Assembly: GCF_021245725.1 (NCBI RefSeq)
Contig: NZ_JAJGSX010000057.1
Location: 1-41,328 of the forward strand
Direction of reading: 5' to 3'
From: Pseudonocardia sp. TRM90224
GTDB taxonomy: Bacteria > Actinomycetota > Actinomycetes > Mycobacteriales > Pseudonocardiaceae
DNA: 41,328 nt
The position numbers were made by a program, and so were the translations under genes. The number at the start of each line of letters is the position of its first letter. Within the stretch, counting starts at the first letter, position 1. Below, piece after piece: positions 1 to 7,621 of this stretch. A model generated the notes under the pieces. That model did not search any database, had not been told where the DNA came from, and saw nothing but the letters and a program-made list of their open reading frames with translations.

Positions 1-149
1 GGAGGGCAGGAAAGCCACTTTCCTGCCCTCACAGGGCCTGAAAGTGGCTTTCCTGCCCTTGTGTGCGGAACGCACACCCCCAGCCCCCAGCACGGATTCT
101 CATCCCTCACTGGCGGCCCGGAGGGCCATGGCGGACTTTCCTGGCAACG
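1..149 (+). repeat. Composite intergenic repeat (modules A+B), copy 1
   Basis: Module A (1-60) is two adjacent dyads: a perfect GGCAGGAAAG/CTTTCCTGCC hairpin with a 3-nt loop, then a less perfect AGGGCCTGAAAG/CTTTCCTGCCCT hairpin. A short GTGTGCG-GAA-CGCACAC dyad follows at 61-77. Module B (94-149) begins GGATTCTCATCCCTC and ends ACTTTCCTGGCAACG. The same order recurs at 34307-34536 and, inverted, at 15173-15294; module B alone recurs at 41203-41255. The element lies 3' of the minus-strand VOC gene. No coding role is seen. It could act as a bidirectional transcription terminator or processing signal, but the hairpins lack a clear U-tract, so this is inference. Confidence 0.85.
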
Positions 150-211
150 AGTGGGTCCCGTACCCATCCCGCGTTCGACCTCCGCGGAAGGTCGCACACA
201 TCCAGGAGATG

Positions 212-634
212 TCAGCCCCAGTCCTGCGGCTCCCCCGGCCGGTGCGTGCCGAACGCCCACTCGTAGCCTTCGAGGTCGAGCACGCGGCAGCGGTAGTTGC
301 CCCACTCGGTGTCGTGCGGTTCCAGGATCACGGTGGCGCCCTCCTCCCGCGCAGAGGCGAACACGGCGTCGATGTCGGCCTTGTCGGGCAACGCGATCCA
401 GAACCCGTGGCCGACCGTCTCGCCGTGCCTGGCGAGTCGCTCGTAGTCGCCGCTGAACAGGGAGAACGCCGCGTCGCCTCGACGCATCTCGGCGTGCAGG
501 ATGCCGCCGTTCTCGTCGGGCCACCGCATGGTGGTCTCGAACCCGAACGCCCGCTCCAGCCACCCGAGGGCGGCCGGGGCGTCGCGGTAGCCGATGTAGA
601 CGTGAAGGGATGCGGGGCGCTGTGCGTCGGTCAT
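212..634 (-). CDS. VOC family (glyoxalase/bleomycin-resistance-like) protein
   Basis: A 140-residue protein when started at the ATG in MTDAQRPASLHVYIGY. It has a single beta-alpha-beta-beta-beta VOC repeat pair typical of PhnB/glyoxalase-like proteins: an N-terminal strand with YIGYRDAPAALGWLERAFGF, a middle part with HAEMRRGDAAFSLFSGD, and a C-terminal DLEGYEWAFGTHRPGE that carries the usual metal-position glutamate region. Members bind a divalent metal or a small hydrophobic ligand; the substrate cannot be told from the sequence. An upstream in-frame extension to 748 would run through the divergent neighbour, so the internal ATG is preferred. It is divergent from the PPOX gene, with a 67-bp shared promoter region. 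Confidence 0.8.
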   Translation of the reverse strand: MTDAQRPASLHVYIGYRDAPAALGWLERAFGFETTMRWPDENGGILHAEMRRGDAAFSLFSGDYERLARHGETVGHGFWIALPDKADIDAVFASAREEGATVILEPHDTEWGNYRCRVLDLEGYEWAFGTHRPGEPQDWG

Positions 635-701
635 GGGAGAAGCGTCTCGAAAGGAGAGGACAGCCACGGTCCTAACCGATCCGGTTCGTAGGCTGCGGGT
701 C

Positions 702-1097
702 ATGAGCATCGGGTTGAACGAGAAGGTGCGCGCGCTCGTGGACGGCAAGAACTACCCGGTCCTGACGACGATCGGGGCCGATGGCAGCCCGCAGTCGTCG
801 GTGATGTGGATCGGCCGCGACGGCGACGAGCTGCTGTTCTGCACGGTCGCCGGCCGCCTGAAGGAGCGCAACCTGCGCCGCGATCCGCGGGTCAGCATCA
901 CGATCTTCGATCTCGCCGATCCGGAGAGCTACGCGGAGATCCGCGGCACGGCGACGATCACGACGGAGAACGCGCTGGCCCTCGACGACGAGCTGTCGTG
1001 GAAGTACGACGGCAAGCCGAAGGACCCCGACCCGGAGGGGTTCGTGCGGGTGGTGGTGCGGGTGACCCCGACGAAGGTGACGGGCTACGCCGCATGA
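702..1097 (+). CDS. PPOX-class, F420- or flavin-dependent oxidoreductase
   Basis: A 131-residue pyridoxamine-5'-phosphate-oxidase-fold protein. It contains NYPVLTTIGADGSPQSSVMW, the cofactor-binding strand pair of the actinobacterial PPOX/FDOR-B group, then DELLFCTVAGRLKERNLRRDPRVSI, which contributes the phosphate-binding Arg/Lys cluster, and GTATITTENAL. Small split-barrel proteins of this kind use F420, FMN or heme and reduce varied substrates, so the specific reaction is unknown. The ATG at MSIGLNEKV is chosen because the longer ORF would overlap the neighbouring VOC start. It converges on the alcohol dehydrogenase, with only 9 bp between the stop codons. Confidence 0.85.
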   Translation: MSIGLNEKVRALVDGKNYPVLTTIGADGSPQSSVMWIGRDGDELLFCTVAGRLKERNLRRDPRVSITIFDLADPESYAEIRGTATITTENALALDDELSWKYDGKPKDPDPEGFVRVVVRVTPTKVTGYAA

Positions 1098-1106
1098 CAC
1101 ACCTGG

Positions 1107-2219
1107 TCAGAAGACCAGGACCGGCTTGATCGTCACCCCCGACGCCGCGTCCCGAGCCGCGTCGTTGATCTCCTCGAAGCGGTAGCGGCGCTGGATCCGG
1201 TCGATCGGCAGCACGCCGCGGCGGTAGGCGTCGACGAGGAACGGGAGGAAGGTCTCGGGCTCGCCGTCGCCGAGGGTCACGCCGCGGATCGTGCGGCCCG
1301 GCAGCAGCTTCGGCACGTCGAAGCTGCTGCGGCTGCCCGTGCGCGGGGCGCCGACCACGGCGCAGCAGCCGCCCACGGCGAGCGCGTCGATCACCTCGTC
1401 CAGCACCGGGACCGCGCCGGTCGTCTCGACGACGTGGTCGGCGCCCCGGCCGCGGGTGGCCGCCAGCACCCCGGCGGTGATCGACTGCGAGGTCGTGTCG
1501 ACGACGTGCGTCGCGCCCAGCTCGAGCGCCACCGCCAGCCGGCTCGGCACCCGGTCGACGACCACGATCCGCGCGACGGCGGTCAGCCGCGCAGCCATCA
1601 CCGCGGCGAGCCCGACCGCGCCGGCACCGGTGACGACCAGCGTCGACCCGGGTCGCGGCCGCAGGACGTTCAGCACCGCGCCGACACCGGTCTGGATGCC
1701 GCAGCCGAGCGGGGCGAGCACCGGCAGCTCGTCGTCGGGCAGGTCCGCGGGCAGCACGACGACGCCGCGCTCGTCGGCCAGCACCTCACGGGCGAAGGAC
1801 GACTGCCCGAAGAAGTGCGCGTTGAGCTCGGTGTCGCCATGGCGGACGGTGGCAGTGCCGTCCGCCCGGCGCCCGCCGAGCAGGTTCAGCGAAAGATGAT
1901 CGTCGCAGTAGGCAGGATGGCCGTCCCTGCATGACGGACACCGCCCGCACGACGTGAAGGTCAGCAGCACCCGGTCGCCCGGCCGGGTCCGGCCGACGCG
2001 CTCGCCGACCTCCAGCACCACGCCGACCCCCTCGTGCCCCAGCACCCCCGGCAGCGGGAACGGCGTGACGCCGTGCACGACGCTGAGGTCGGTGTGACAC
2101 ATACCCGCAGCTAACAGTCGCACCCGCACCTCGTCCGGCCACAGCGGCGCGAGCTCGACCTCGTCGAGGGTGAACGGGCCGCCCTGCTCCCAGACGACCG
2201 CGGCTGTCGTGGCGCTCAT
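1107..2219 (-). CDS. Zinc-dependent aryl-alcohol-type dehydrogenase
   Basis: A 370-residue medium-chain dehydrogenase. Catalytic zinc ligands are C41 (GMCHTD), H62/E63 (GHEGVGVV) and the Cys in APLGCGIQTG. The structural zinc lobe is C91-x2-C94-x2-C97-x7-C105. The NAD-binding Rossmann motif is VTGAGAVGLAA near residue 200. The insertion pattern and APLGCGIQTG segment resemble the class III/benzyl-alcohol dehydrogenases that oxidise aromatic or allylic alcohols with NAD. It is divergent from the transporter gene, with a shared control region at 2220-2362, so it is probably co-induced with the catabolic unit. The ATG at MSATTAAVVW is preferred over an upstream start at 2297, which would run into the promoter region. 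Confidence 0.88.
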   Translation of the reverse strand: MSATTAAVVWEQGGPFTLDEVELAPLWPDEVRVRLLAAGMCHTDLSVVHGVTPFPLPGVLGHEGVGVVLEVGERVGRTRPGDRVLLTFTSCGRCPSCRDGHPAYCDDHLSLNLLGGRRADGTATVRHGDTELNAHFFGQSSFAREVLADERGVVVLPADLPDDELPVLAPLGCGIQTGVGAVLNVLRPRPGSTLVVTGAGAVGLAAVMAARLTAVARIVVVDRVPSRLAVALELGATHVVDTTSQSITAGVLAATRGRGADHVVETTGAVPVLDEVIDALAVGGCCAVVGAPRTGSRSSFDVPKLLPGRTIRGVTLGDGEPETFLPFLVDAYRRGVLPIDRIQRRYRFEEINDAARDAASGVTIKPVLVF

Positions 2220-2264
2220 GAAGACCCCTTCGTCGACGGCAGGACCCGACATCGAGGAGCCTAA

Positions 2265-2310
2265 CAACTGGATGTCTCGATAAACAGGCATTGACACCTG
2301 AAAAACAGGA
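2265..2310. promoter_or_regulatory. Divergent control region with candidate IclR-type operator
   Basis: The gap between the dehydrogenase and transporter contains GGATGTCTCGATAAACAGG (2270-2288), a TTGACA at 2291-2296 suitable as a -35 for the plus-strand unit, and dyads CAGG/CCTG and CCTG-aaaaa-CAGG. A similar 19-mer (12 of 19 positions identical without gaps) is in the second divergent gap at 11147-11165. A matching -10 is not convincing. Assignment to the IclR encoded at 6798 is inference. Confidence 0.4.
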
Positions 2311-2362
2311 TGCCATGGTTCCCGGCACGTTCACCCCCATCCGCGTCACCCCGGAGGCCGAC

Positions 2363-3622
2363 ATGGCCGTACCCGCCCCCGCCACATCCCCTCGCCCGGC
2401 TGCACTCCACCGGCCCCGGCCCGTCGCCCGCGGCGGCCTCGCGATCCTGATCTGCACCGTCATCACGGTCATGGAGGGCTACAGCCTGATCGTGTACGGC
2501 TCCGTCGTGCCGCTGCTGCTCGCCGACGGCTCGCTCGGGCTGGCCGCGGCGTCCGCCGGGGTCGTCGGCGGCCTCGTCTACGTCGGGATGTTCTTCGGCG
2601 CGCTCGGCGGCGGGGTGCTCGGCGACCGGATCGGCCGCCAGCCCGTGCTGCTGGCCGCGATCACCGTGTTCGGGTTTGGCCTGTTGGGGGCAGGTCTGGC
2701 CGGTTCGGGTACGGCGCTCGGGGTCGCGCGGCTGGTGTCGGGATTGGGCGTCGGCGCCGCCGTCGTCACCGCGCTCGCGATCTCCCGCGGGCACGCAGCG
2801 GCCCACCGCGTCGGGCTCGTGGTGAACGTGACGATGGCCGGCATCCCGATCGGCGGCACGGTCGCGGCGTTGCTCGGCATCGTGATCATGCCGGCCTTCG
2901 GGTGGCGCCCGATGTTCTTCCTCGGCGCGGGCCTCACGCTGCTGATCCTGCTGTGCAGCGCGGCCTTCCGCCTAGAAGAAGAGGCGGCGGAGGAGGAGCG
3001 CGCGACACCGGCCGTGGAGCGGCCGTCGACCCTGCGCGCGGTGTTCTCCGGGCGCGGCACGCTGCTCGCCCTGCTGGCCGCCGCCGTCGCCGTCCCGAAC
3101 ATGTTCACCTGGTTCGGCCTCAACGTCTGGCTCGTCGCCACCATGAGCGCGCTGCAGTACCCGCTGACCTCGGCGCTGACGTTCTCGCTCACCCTGACGG
3201 CCGGCGCCATCATCGGGTCGATGGCCACCGCCACCTGGGCCGACCGGTGGGGTGTGCTGCACGTCGGCGCGGTGACCGCCGCCCCGACCGTCGTCGGGCT
3301 CGCGGGTGTGCTCGTCGCGGGCCGATCGCTCCCGGTGCTGCTCGTATGCATCTTCCTGATGGGCATGGGCGGCCACTCGACGGCGAACCTGCTCAACGCC
3401 GCCGTCAGCACCCTCTTCCCGGCTGCCGCGCGCGGCACGGCCATGGGCTGGACGAACGGCATGTCCTACTTCGGCGCGCTCGGGCCCGTGCTCGGCGGGA
3501 TCGTGCTGGCCGGTCCCGGCCCGTACGGCGTCTTCGCCCTCTACGGGGTGTCCGCGCTGCTCGCGCTCGTCGTCATCACCGTCTTCGCCCGGGTCGCGGG
3601 GTCCGCGGCCCGCGCCCACTGA
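2363..3622 (+). CDS. MFS transporter, aromatic acid:H+ symporter (AAHS) type
   Basis: A 419-residue, 12-helix major facilitator. The first helix has ITVMEGYSLIVYGSVVP, matching the AAHS hallmark in which an acidic residue and YD/YS-hIVYG occur in TM1. The cytoplasmic loop 2-3 motif is GVLGDRIGRQPVL. TM5 has NVTMAGIPIGGTVAALLG, followed by the central loop with EEEAAEEE. AAHS proteins import benzoates, hydroxybenzoates or phenylpropionates with protons. The start at MAVPAPAT is supported by GGAGG five bases upstream. It is the first gene of a unit continuing into the hydrolase at 3649, and it is paralogous to the transporter at 11227. Confidence 0.9.
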   Translation: MAVPAPATSPRPAALHRPRPVARGGLAILICTVITVMEGYSLIVYGSVVPLLLADGSLGLAAASAGVVGGLVYVGMFFGALGGGVLGDRIGRQPVLLAAITVFGFGLLGAGLAGSGTALGVARLVSGLGVGAAVVTALAISRGHAAAHRVGLVVNVTMAGIPIGGTVAALLGIVIMPAFGWRPMFFLGAGLTLLILLCSAAFRLEEEAAEEERATPAVERPSTLRAVFSGRGTLLALLAAAVAVPNMFTWFGLNVWLVATMSALQYPLTSALTFSLTLTAGAIIGSMATATWADRWGVLHVGAVTAAPTVVGLAGVLVAGRSLPVLLVCIFLMGMGGHSTANLLNAAVSTLFPAAARGTAMGWTNGMSYFGALGPVLGGIVLAGPGPYGVFALYGVSALLALVVITVFARVAGSAARAH

Positions 3623-3648
3623 GCCAGTTCGAGCCAGGAGGAGCCGCC

Positions 3649-4596
3649 ATGAGCGCGCACCCGCCCACCGACCGTCCCGCGCCCTACGCCCGCTTCCGCC
3701 ACGGGAGCTTCGAGTGCACCGTCGTCAGCGACGGCCTGCTCGAAATGGGCCCGGCCAGGGACAACTTCCCCACCGCCGATCCAGCCGAGGTCGACGCGCT
3801 GCTCGTGCAGCACCACCTCTCGCCGGAGGCGGTCCGGCTCAACGAGAACATCCTGGTCGTCGACACCGGCGCGGAGCTGGTGCAGTTCGACACCGGCGTC
3901 GGTACCGACCCGGCGCTCGGCCGCGGCTTCTTCGGGCCGGGCACGGGGCAGGCCTTGCCGGCGCTGCGGATGGCGGGCATCGACCCCGGCGACATCGACG
4001 TCATCGCGCTGACGCACGCGCACCCCGACCACGCCTGGGGCCTCGTCGACCCGGACGGCCGCCCGCTCTACCCGAACGCGGTGGTGGCGCTGCACCGCGC
4101 CGAGTTCGACCACTGGACGGACCTGGGCCGGGTCGCCGACGCCCCCGACGAGCACCGGAAGGACCACTTCCGCGGCGCCCACAAGAACCTGGTGCCCTAC
4201 GCCGAGGCCGGCCGCATCCGGTTCCTCGACGACGGGGCGGAGGTCGCGTCCGGCATCACCGCGGTCGCCACGCCGGGCCACAGCCCCGGCCACCTCGTCT
4301 ACCGGATCACCAGCGGCGGCGCGACGATCGTCTGCTGGGGCGACCTGTGCCACCACCAGGTGCTGCTGCTGCAGCGCCCGGACTGGGCGTTCCAGTTCGA
4401 CTTCCACGGCCCCGACGCCACCGCGCAACGCAGGCGCGTCTACGAGATGGTCGACGGGGGTCGGCACGCCGTGCTCGGCTACCACTTCCCGTTCCCGGGG
4501 CTGGGCCACCTGCGCCGCGACGGCGACGGTTACGCCTGGCTGCCGAGCGAGCTGGAGCGCGCGGTCCCGGCCGAGCCGGCGGCGGTGCGGCCATGA
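3649..4596 (+). CDS. Metallo-beta-lactamase-fold hydrolase
   Basis: A 315-residue MBL-fold protein. The dinuclear zinc motif H123-A-H125-P-D127-H128 lies in ALTHAHPDHAWG, with further ligands H211 (TPGHSPGH), D232 (CWGDLCHH) and H279 (LGYHFPFPG). The family hydrolyses lactones, thioesters or other esters; within a catabolic unit a lactonase or thioesterase role is plausible but unproven. The N-terminal FECTVVSDG and LNENILVVDTG segments match the quorum-lactonase-like subgroup. AGGAGGAG lies 5-6 bases before the ATG. Its stop overlaps the start of the amidohydrolase (ATGA), indicating translational coupling. Confidence 0.9.
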   Translation: MSAHPPTDRPAPYARFRHGSFECTVVSDGLLEMGPARDNFPTADPAEVDALLVQHHLSPEAVRLNENILVVDTGAELVQFDTGVGTDPALGRGFFGPGTGQALPALRMAGIDPGDIDVIALTHAHPDHAWGLVDPDGRPLYPNAVVALHRAEFDHWTDLGRVADAPDEHRKDHFRGAHKNLVPYAEAGRIRFLDDGAEVASGITAVATPGHSPGHLVYRITSGGATIVCWGDLCHHQVLLLQRPDWAFQFDFHGPDATAQRRRVYEMVDGGRHAVLGYHFPFPGLGHLRRDGDGYAWLPSELERAVPAEPAAVRP

Positions 4597-5564
4597 CCCG
4601 CATCGACGTCCATGTCCACTTCGTCCCCGACTTCTACCGCGCGGCGCTGGTCGAGGCCGGCCTGTCGCGTCCGGACGGGATCAAGGCGATCCCGCCGTGG
4701 AGCGCCGAGGAGGCGCTCGCCACGATGGACCGGCTGCACGTCAGCCGCTCCTACCTGTCCATCTCCTCCCCCGGTGTGCACTTCGGGGACGACGCCGCAG
4801 CGGCAGCCCTGGCCCGCCGGTGCAACGAGGAGGCGGCCGAGCTCACCGCCCACCACCCGGAGCGGTTCGCGTGGTTCGCGAGCGTGCCGCTGCCGGACGT
4901 CGACGCAGCCGCCGCCGAGGCCGAGCACGCGCTGGACCGCCTCGGTGCGAACGGGCTGGTCGTGGAGACGAACGCCCGCGGGCAGTACCTCGGCGATCCG
5001 GCGCTGGAGCCGCTCTACGCGCTGGCCGCGGCCCGTCGGGTGCCGGTGTTCGTGCACCCGACCACGCCGTTCGAGGCCGAACACCTCGCGCTCGGCTACC
5101 CGCGCCCGATGCTGGAGTTCCTGTTCGAGACCACCCGCTCGATCACCGACCTGGTGCTCTCCGGGGTGCTGCAGCGACACCCCGACCTGCGGGTGATCGT
5201 GCCGCACGCCGGCGCGGCACTGCCGGTGCTGGCGAACCGGATCGAGCTGCTGCTACCCATCCTCGCCGAGGGTGGCCCTGGGGACGGCACGGCGCCGCCA
5301 AGCATGCGGGAGGCGCTGCGCGCACTGCACTTCGATCTCGCGGGCGCGCCGGTGCACGAGCTGCTCCGGTCGCTGCTCTCGGTCGCCGACCCCGACCGGA
5401 TCCACTACGGCAGCGACTACCCGTTCACCCCGCCGGACGCGTGCGTGCGGCTGGCGGAGCGGCTCGACTCCAGCGACCTGCTCGACGCCGACCTGCGGGC
5501 CCGGATCGACTCGGCGAACGCCGAAGCGCTCTTCGCCCGCGCGACGGTCGGGGCGCGCTCGTGA
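4593..5564 (+). CDS. Amidohydrolase-2 family decarboxylase (6-methylsalicylate/ACMSD-like)
   Basis: A 323-residue TIM-barrel metal-dependent decarboxylase. H7 and H9 come from DVHVHF, H155 from VFVHPTTPF, H205 from IVPHAGAALP and D275 from HYGSDYPFTPP: the one-metal ligand set of the ACMSD/gamma-resorcylate/6-methylsalicylate decarboxylase group. Segments such as SISSPGVHFGDD, RRCNEEAAEL, RFAWFASVPLPD and HAGAALPVL resemble 6-methylsalicylate decarboxylases. The expected reaction is non-oxidative removal of a ring carboxylate from a hydroxybenzoate, giving a phenol for further hydroxylation. It is coupled by ATGA to the upstream MBL gene and by GTGA to the downstream reductase. A hydratase or hydrolase role in the same superfamily cannot be excluded. 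Confidence 0.85.
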   Translation: MTRIDVHVHFVPDFYRAALVEAGLSRPDGIKAIPPWSAEEALATMDRLHVSRSYLSISSPGVHFGDDAAAAALARRCNEEAAELTAHHPERFAWFASVPLPDVDAAAAEAEHALDRLGANGLVVETNARGQYLGDPALEPLYALAAARRVPVFVHPTTPFEAEHLALGYPRPMLEFLFETTRSITDLVLSGVLQRHPDLRVIVPHAGAALPVLANRIELLLPILAEGGPGDGTAPPSMREALRALHFDLAGAPVHELLRSLLSVADPDRIHYGSDYPFTPPDACVRLAERLDSSDLLDADLRARIDSANAEALFARATVGARS

Positions 5565-6664
5565 TCACCACCTTCTCGGTGGCCACGAAGGTCGTCAGCG
5601 GGCTGGGCAGCCTGGCCCTGCTGCCGGCCGAGCTGGCCGCGCTCGGCGCGCGCCGGATCGCGGTCGTCGTCGATCGCGGGGTGCTGGACGCCGGGTTGCT
5701 CGCGACGGTGCTGGCGCCCGTCGATCCCGCGCTCGTCGCGGTGACCGTGCCCGTCGACCCCGATCCGGACGTCGCGGCGGCCGAGCGGGCAGCGGCGATC
5801 GCCCGTGAGCACGGGTGCGACGCCGTGCTCGCCGTCGGCGGCGGCAGCGCGCAGGGTGCGGCGAAGGCGGTCGCGATCCGGCTCACCAACCCCGAGCGGA
5901 TCGACCGCTACGCCGGGGTCGGGAACGTGCCGATCCCACCGGCGCCCACGATCGCGGTCCCGACGACGGCGGGCAGCGGCAGCGAGGTCTCGCAGGTGCT
6001 GGTCCTGCACGAGGCCGGCCGGCCGGAGGAGCTGGTCGTCAGGTCGCCGGGCTGCGAGCCCGACACCGCCCTGCTCGACGGCACGGTCCTTCGCGGTCTG
6101 CCCAGGGCCCCGATGCTGCACGCCGGGCTCGACGCGCTCGCCCACGGCCTGGAGACCCAGTGGGCCCGGCGGGCGTCGGCGTTCACCCGGGCGCTCGGCC
6201 TCGCCGCGGCCCGCACGGTCCTGGACCGGCTCGCCGTCGCCGTCGACGGGGTCGCGTCCGGCCGCAACGCCGAGGGCGGCAACGACGAGGTGCTGCAGGA
6301 GCTGCTCGACGCGGCCTGCGCCGCCAACATGGCCTGCGGCAACACCGGGCTGACGCTGGTGCACGCGCTGTCCACCGCCCCCTCGGTGCACCTGCCGCAC
6401 GGCCTGCAGAACGGCGTGCTGCTGCCGCACGTCGCCCGCTTCAACGCCGACCTCTCCGAACCGGACGTGGCCGAGCTGGTCGCCGAGCTGCCCGCACTGT
6501 ACGACGCGCTCGGCTTCGCGGCGGTGTTCCCGTCCGGCTCCGTCGGCCCGGCCGAGGTCGACGCCATGGTCACCGCCAGCACCGGGCACCCGTTCCGGCT
6601 GAACAACGGCCGCGCATCCACCGACGACGAGCTGCGGGAGCTGCTCGCCGGGGCCGTCGTATGA
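5561..6664 (+). CDS. Iron-containing alcohol dehydrogenase family, maleylacetate reductase-like
   Basis: A 367-residue group III Fe-ADH-fold protein. The NAD(P) glycine motif is GGGSAQGAAK (93-102). It lacks the Asp of the usual GGGSxxDxAK and instead has the Gly typical of maleylacetate reductases (GGGSxxGxAK). PTTAGSGSE (134-142), the metal-region helix HAGLDALAHGLE and the later LVHALSTAPSVHLPHGLQNG, with its HG pair, are present. Maleylacetate reductase makes 3-oxoadipate from maleylacetate in hydroxyquinol and chlorocatechol routes. No intradiol hydroxyquinol dioxygenase is in the window, so its precise substrate here is uncertain. The GTG start overlaps the upstream stop (GTGA). Confidence 0.82.
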   Translation: MITTFSVATKVVSGLGSLALLPAELAALGARRIAVVVDRGVLDAGLLATVLAPVDPALVAVTVPVDPDPDVAAAERAAAIAREHGCDAVLAVGGGSAQGAAKAVAIRLTNPERIDRYAGVGNVPIPPAPTIAVPTTAGSGSEVSQVLVLHEAGRPEELVVRSPGCEPDTALLDGTVLRGLPRAPMLHAGLDALAHGLETQWARRASAFTRALGLAAARTVLDRLAVAVDGVASGRNAEGGNDEVLQELLDAACAANMACGNTGLTLVHALSTAPSVHLPHGLQNGVLLPHVARFNADLSEPDVAELVAELPALYDALGFAAVFPSGSVGPAEVDAMVTASTGHPFRLNNGRASTDDELRELLAGAVV

Positions 6665-6783
6665 CCGGCCTGCTCGACGACGAGCGCTGGGCCAACCGGC
6701 TCTGCGCGGGCGCGTTCGGCTCGTTCCACCAAGGGCAGCAATGGGTCACCGTCAGGGGCAAGATCCCCACCTATCCCTTCTGA
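6661..6783 (+). pseudogene. 40-codon ORF, possible remnant of an aldehyde dehydrogenase N-terminus
   Basis: A short ORF whose ATG overlaps the stop of the reductase (ATGA), exactly where a further operon gene would start. The product begins MTGLLDDERWANRLCAGAF. This resembles the first residues of benzaldehyde-dehydrogenase-type ALDHs (LLDxxxWxxRxFxGxW), then departs from the family and stops at residue 40, 15 bp before the IclR start. Either it is a 3'-truncated relic of a lost dehydrogenase or a genuine small coupled protein. The resemblance is short, so confidence is low. A complete ALDH exists at 13157. Confidence 0.35.
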
Positions 6784-6797
6784 GCTATCCTTCCCGC

Positions 6798-7607
6798 ATG
6801 TCAGGACAGCCGTCGCGCACGACCGGGTACCGCGAGCGCAACTCCACCGCCGATCGCGCCCTGGACATCCTGGGCATGTTCAGCGACGACATCCCGGTCG
6901 TCTCCGCGACGCAGGTGGCCGCGCACCTCGGCGTCGCCCGCTCGACCGGCTACCGCTACATCCAGACGCTGATCGCGAACCGCTACCTGGAGGAGGCGCC
7001 GGGCGGCGGCTTCCGGCTCGGGCTGCGCCTGCTCGAGCTGGCCCGGCTGGCCCGGCGCACCTACGGGCTCTCGGAGATCGCCATGCCGGTGCTGACCGAG
7101 CTGGCCGCGACCGTCCACGAGACGGTGCTGCTCACCCGGCGCGTCGGCGACCTCGTGATCTGCCTCGATCGCGCCGAATCGGAGACGCATCGCGTCCGGA
7201 TCTCCTACGAGCGCGGCGCCACCCTGCCGGTGAACGCCGGCGCCTCGGCGCTGGTGCTGCTGGCCTGGACCGACCCGGCCGACGCCCGCGCCCTGCTGGA
7301 GGGCGTGCGGCTGCAGCGGTTCACCGCGTCCACGCTCACCGACGTCGACTCGCTCATGGCGCGGCTGGAGCAGATCCGCGCCGACGGCTACTCGATCACC
7401 CGCTCCGAGCTCGACCACGACGTGCTCGGCATCGCCGCCCCGATCCGCGCCGCCCCGATCCGCGAGGCCGCCGGCGCCGTTGTCGCGGCGGTCAGCGTCG
7501 CGGCCGTGGCCTCGCGGGTCTCCCGCCAGGACGAGGACGAGATCCGCATGCAGGTGTGCCGCGCGGCGACGACGATCAGCGAGCGGCTCGCCCAGATCGA
7601 CGGCTGA
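6798..7607 (+). CDS. IclR-family transcriptional regulator
   Basis: A 269-residue protein. The N-terminal winged helix-turn-helix spans about residues 18-80 (STADRALDILGMF, then SATQVAAHLGVARSTGYRYIQTL, wing GGGFRLGLRLLELA). The C-terminal GAF-like effector domain includes VHETVLLTRRVGDLVICLDR, GATLPVNAGASALVLLAW and ITRSELDHDVLGIAAPIR. IclR proteins commonly control aromatic catabolic genes and bind pathway substrates. It is embedded between the two divergent catabolic units, and a shared 19-mer in both divergent gaps is the natural candidate operator. The ATG at MSGQPSR gives the usual family length (about 250-270). Confidence 0.92.
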   Translation: MSGQPSRTTGYRERNSTADRALDILGMFSDDIPVVSATQVAAHLGVARSTGYRYIQTLIANRYLEEAPGGGFRLGLRLLELARLARRTYGLSEIAMPVLTELAATVHETVLLTRRVGDLVICLDRAESETHRVRISYERGATLPVNAGASALVLLAWTDPADARALLEGVRLQRFTASTLTDVDSLMARLEQIRADGYSITRSELDHDVLGIAAPIRAAPIREAAGAVVAAVSVAAVASRVSRQDEDEIRMQVCRAATTISERLAQIDG

Positions 7608-7621
7608 CCCCCGACGCAGGT

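Noticed and set aside
44..691. Plus-strand open frame across the first repeat and the VOC gene
   Set aside because: It is made of repeat sequence followed by the antisense of the VOC gene; similar MADFPGN-type peptides appear at other repeat copies only because the DNA repeats.
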